From contig CM020619.1 in NCBI GenBank assembly GCA_009829735.1, positions 564,590 through 628,589 of the forward strand: 64,000 bases of DNA, written 5' to 3'. The notes beneath the pieces are model-generated. The model saw only the letters and a list, made by a program, of their open reading frames with translations. It was not told the DNA's origin and ran no database searches. Below, piece after piece: positions 63,863 to 64,000 of this stretch. Position 1 is the first letter of the stretch, and each line of letters starts with the position of its first letter. Made by a program: the position numbers and the translations under genes. The stretch is from Pyropia yezoensis. Taxonomy: Eukaryota > Rhodophyta > Bangiophyceae > Bangiales > Bangiaceae.

Positions 63863-64000
63863 CTCGGGACGATGCGGAGGAGTATACAATTAGCCATGGG
63901 GTGCTCTTGACGACGGCTGGCACCCCGACCGAAAAGCGGACTCGCGTGAGTGAGCGGCTGCTCCGCATCGCCAGCCACGTGATCGGGGCGTTGCAGAAGG
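63863..64000 (+). pseudogene. Continuation of the gene cut by element C (runs off the window)
   Basis: Joining across the element with one CTCGG keeps the frame: ...LYDACECVRG before the LTR and RDDAEEYTISHGVLLTT after it. The frame is open to the window end (SERLLRIASHVIGALQK). So the insertion split a reading frame. No family recognised. Confidence 0.55.

Noticed and set aside
1..64000. tRNA or rRNA genes
   Set aside because: No cloverleaf-type box A/box B pair or rRNA core sequence was recognised by eye; a tRNA search program would settle it.

Overview
This is nuclear DNA from a GC-rich eukaryote. The evidence is a GT-AG intron in a Dicer-family gene, TATA and AATAAA signals around long single-exon genes, chromodomain Ty3/gypsy retrotransposons, several DNA-transposon relics and long G or C homopolymer runs. 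A bangiophyte red alga (Porphyra/Pyropia type) would fit, but that is an inference. Nothing bacterial (operons, Shine-Dalgarno sites, CRISPR) was seen.

Layout. 1-723: 5' end of a pogo/Tigger transposase gene on the minus strand, running off the window. About 1.8-2.0 kb: a broken C-terminal exon of an alpha-type carbonic anhydrase. 3.5-4.9 kb: a proline-rich protein gene with its own TATA box and poly(A) signal. 5.1-7.7 kb: very low-complexity GCC/GGC and G-run DNA. 8.2-10.8 kb: the main host gene, a Dicer-type helicase plus dimerisation domain that stops before any PAZ or RNase III domain. 12.4-16.5 kb: a decayed, intron-containing DNA transposase (Plavaka/CACTA-like) split by copies of a 469-bp LTR-like repeat. 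16.7-18.8 kb and 19.4-20.9 kb: two unrecognised, broken membrane-protein-like loci. 22.8-26.3 kb: tandem and segmental repeats. 26.3-37.5 kb: gypsy element A. 37515-38014: a gap of exactly 500 N. 38.0-46.5 kb: the same element A again, almost certainly an assembly duplication. 47-50.3 kb: a second decayed Plavaka/CACTA-like transposase. 52.3-53.9 kb and 63.86-64.0 kb: an unrecognised degraded gene split by gypsy element C (53.9-63.9 kb), which is complete and looks very young.

How the parts work together. Elements A and C are unrelated in most of their sequence but share one plan: LTR, tRNA primer site, gag with a CCHC knuckle, a -1 frameshift signal on the last gag codons, pol (protease, RT, RNase H, integrase, chromodomain), then a long ORF on the opposite strand between pol and the 3' LTR, then the polypurine tract and LTR. 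The antisense ORFs, the shared gag-pol junction, a membrane-segment tail on element C pol, and the Dicer helicase half-gene are the most interesting items. Target-site duplications (CGCGG, CTCGG, CTCCC, GGAGC) and a paralogous empty site fix the insertion boundaries.
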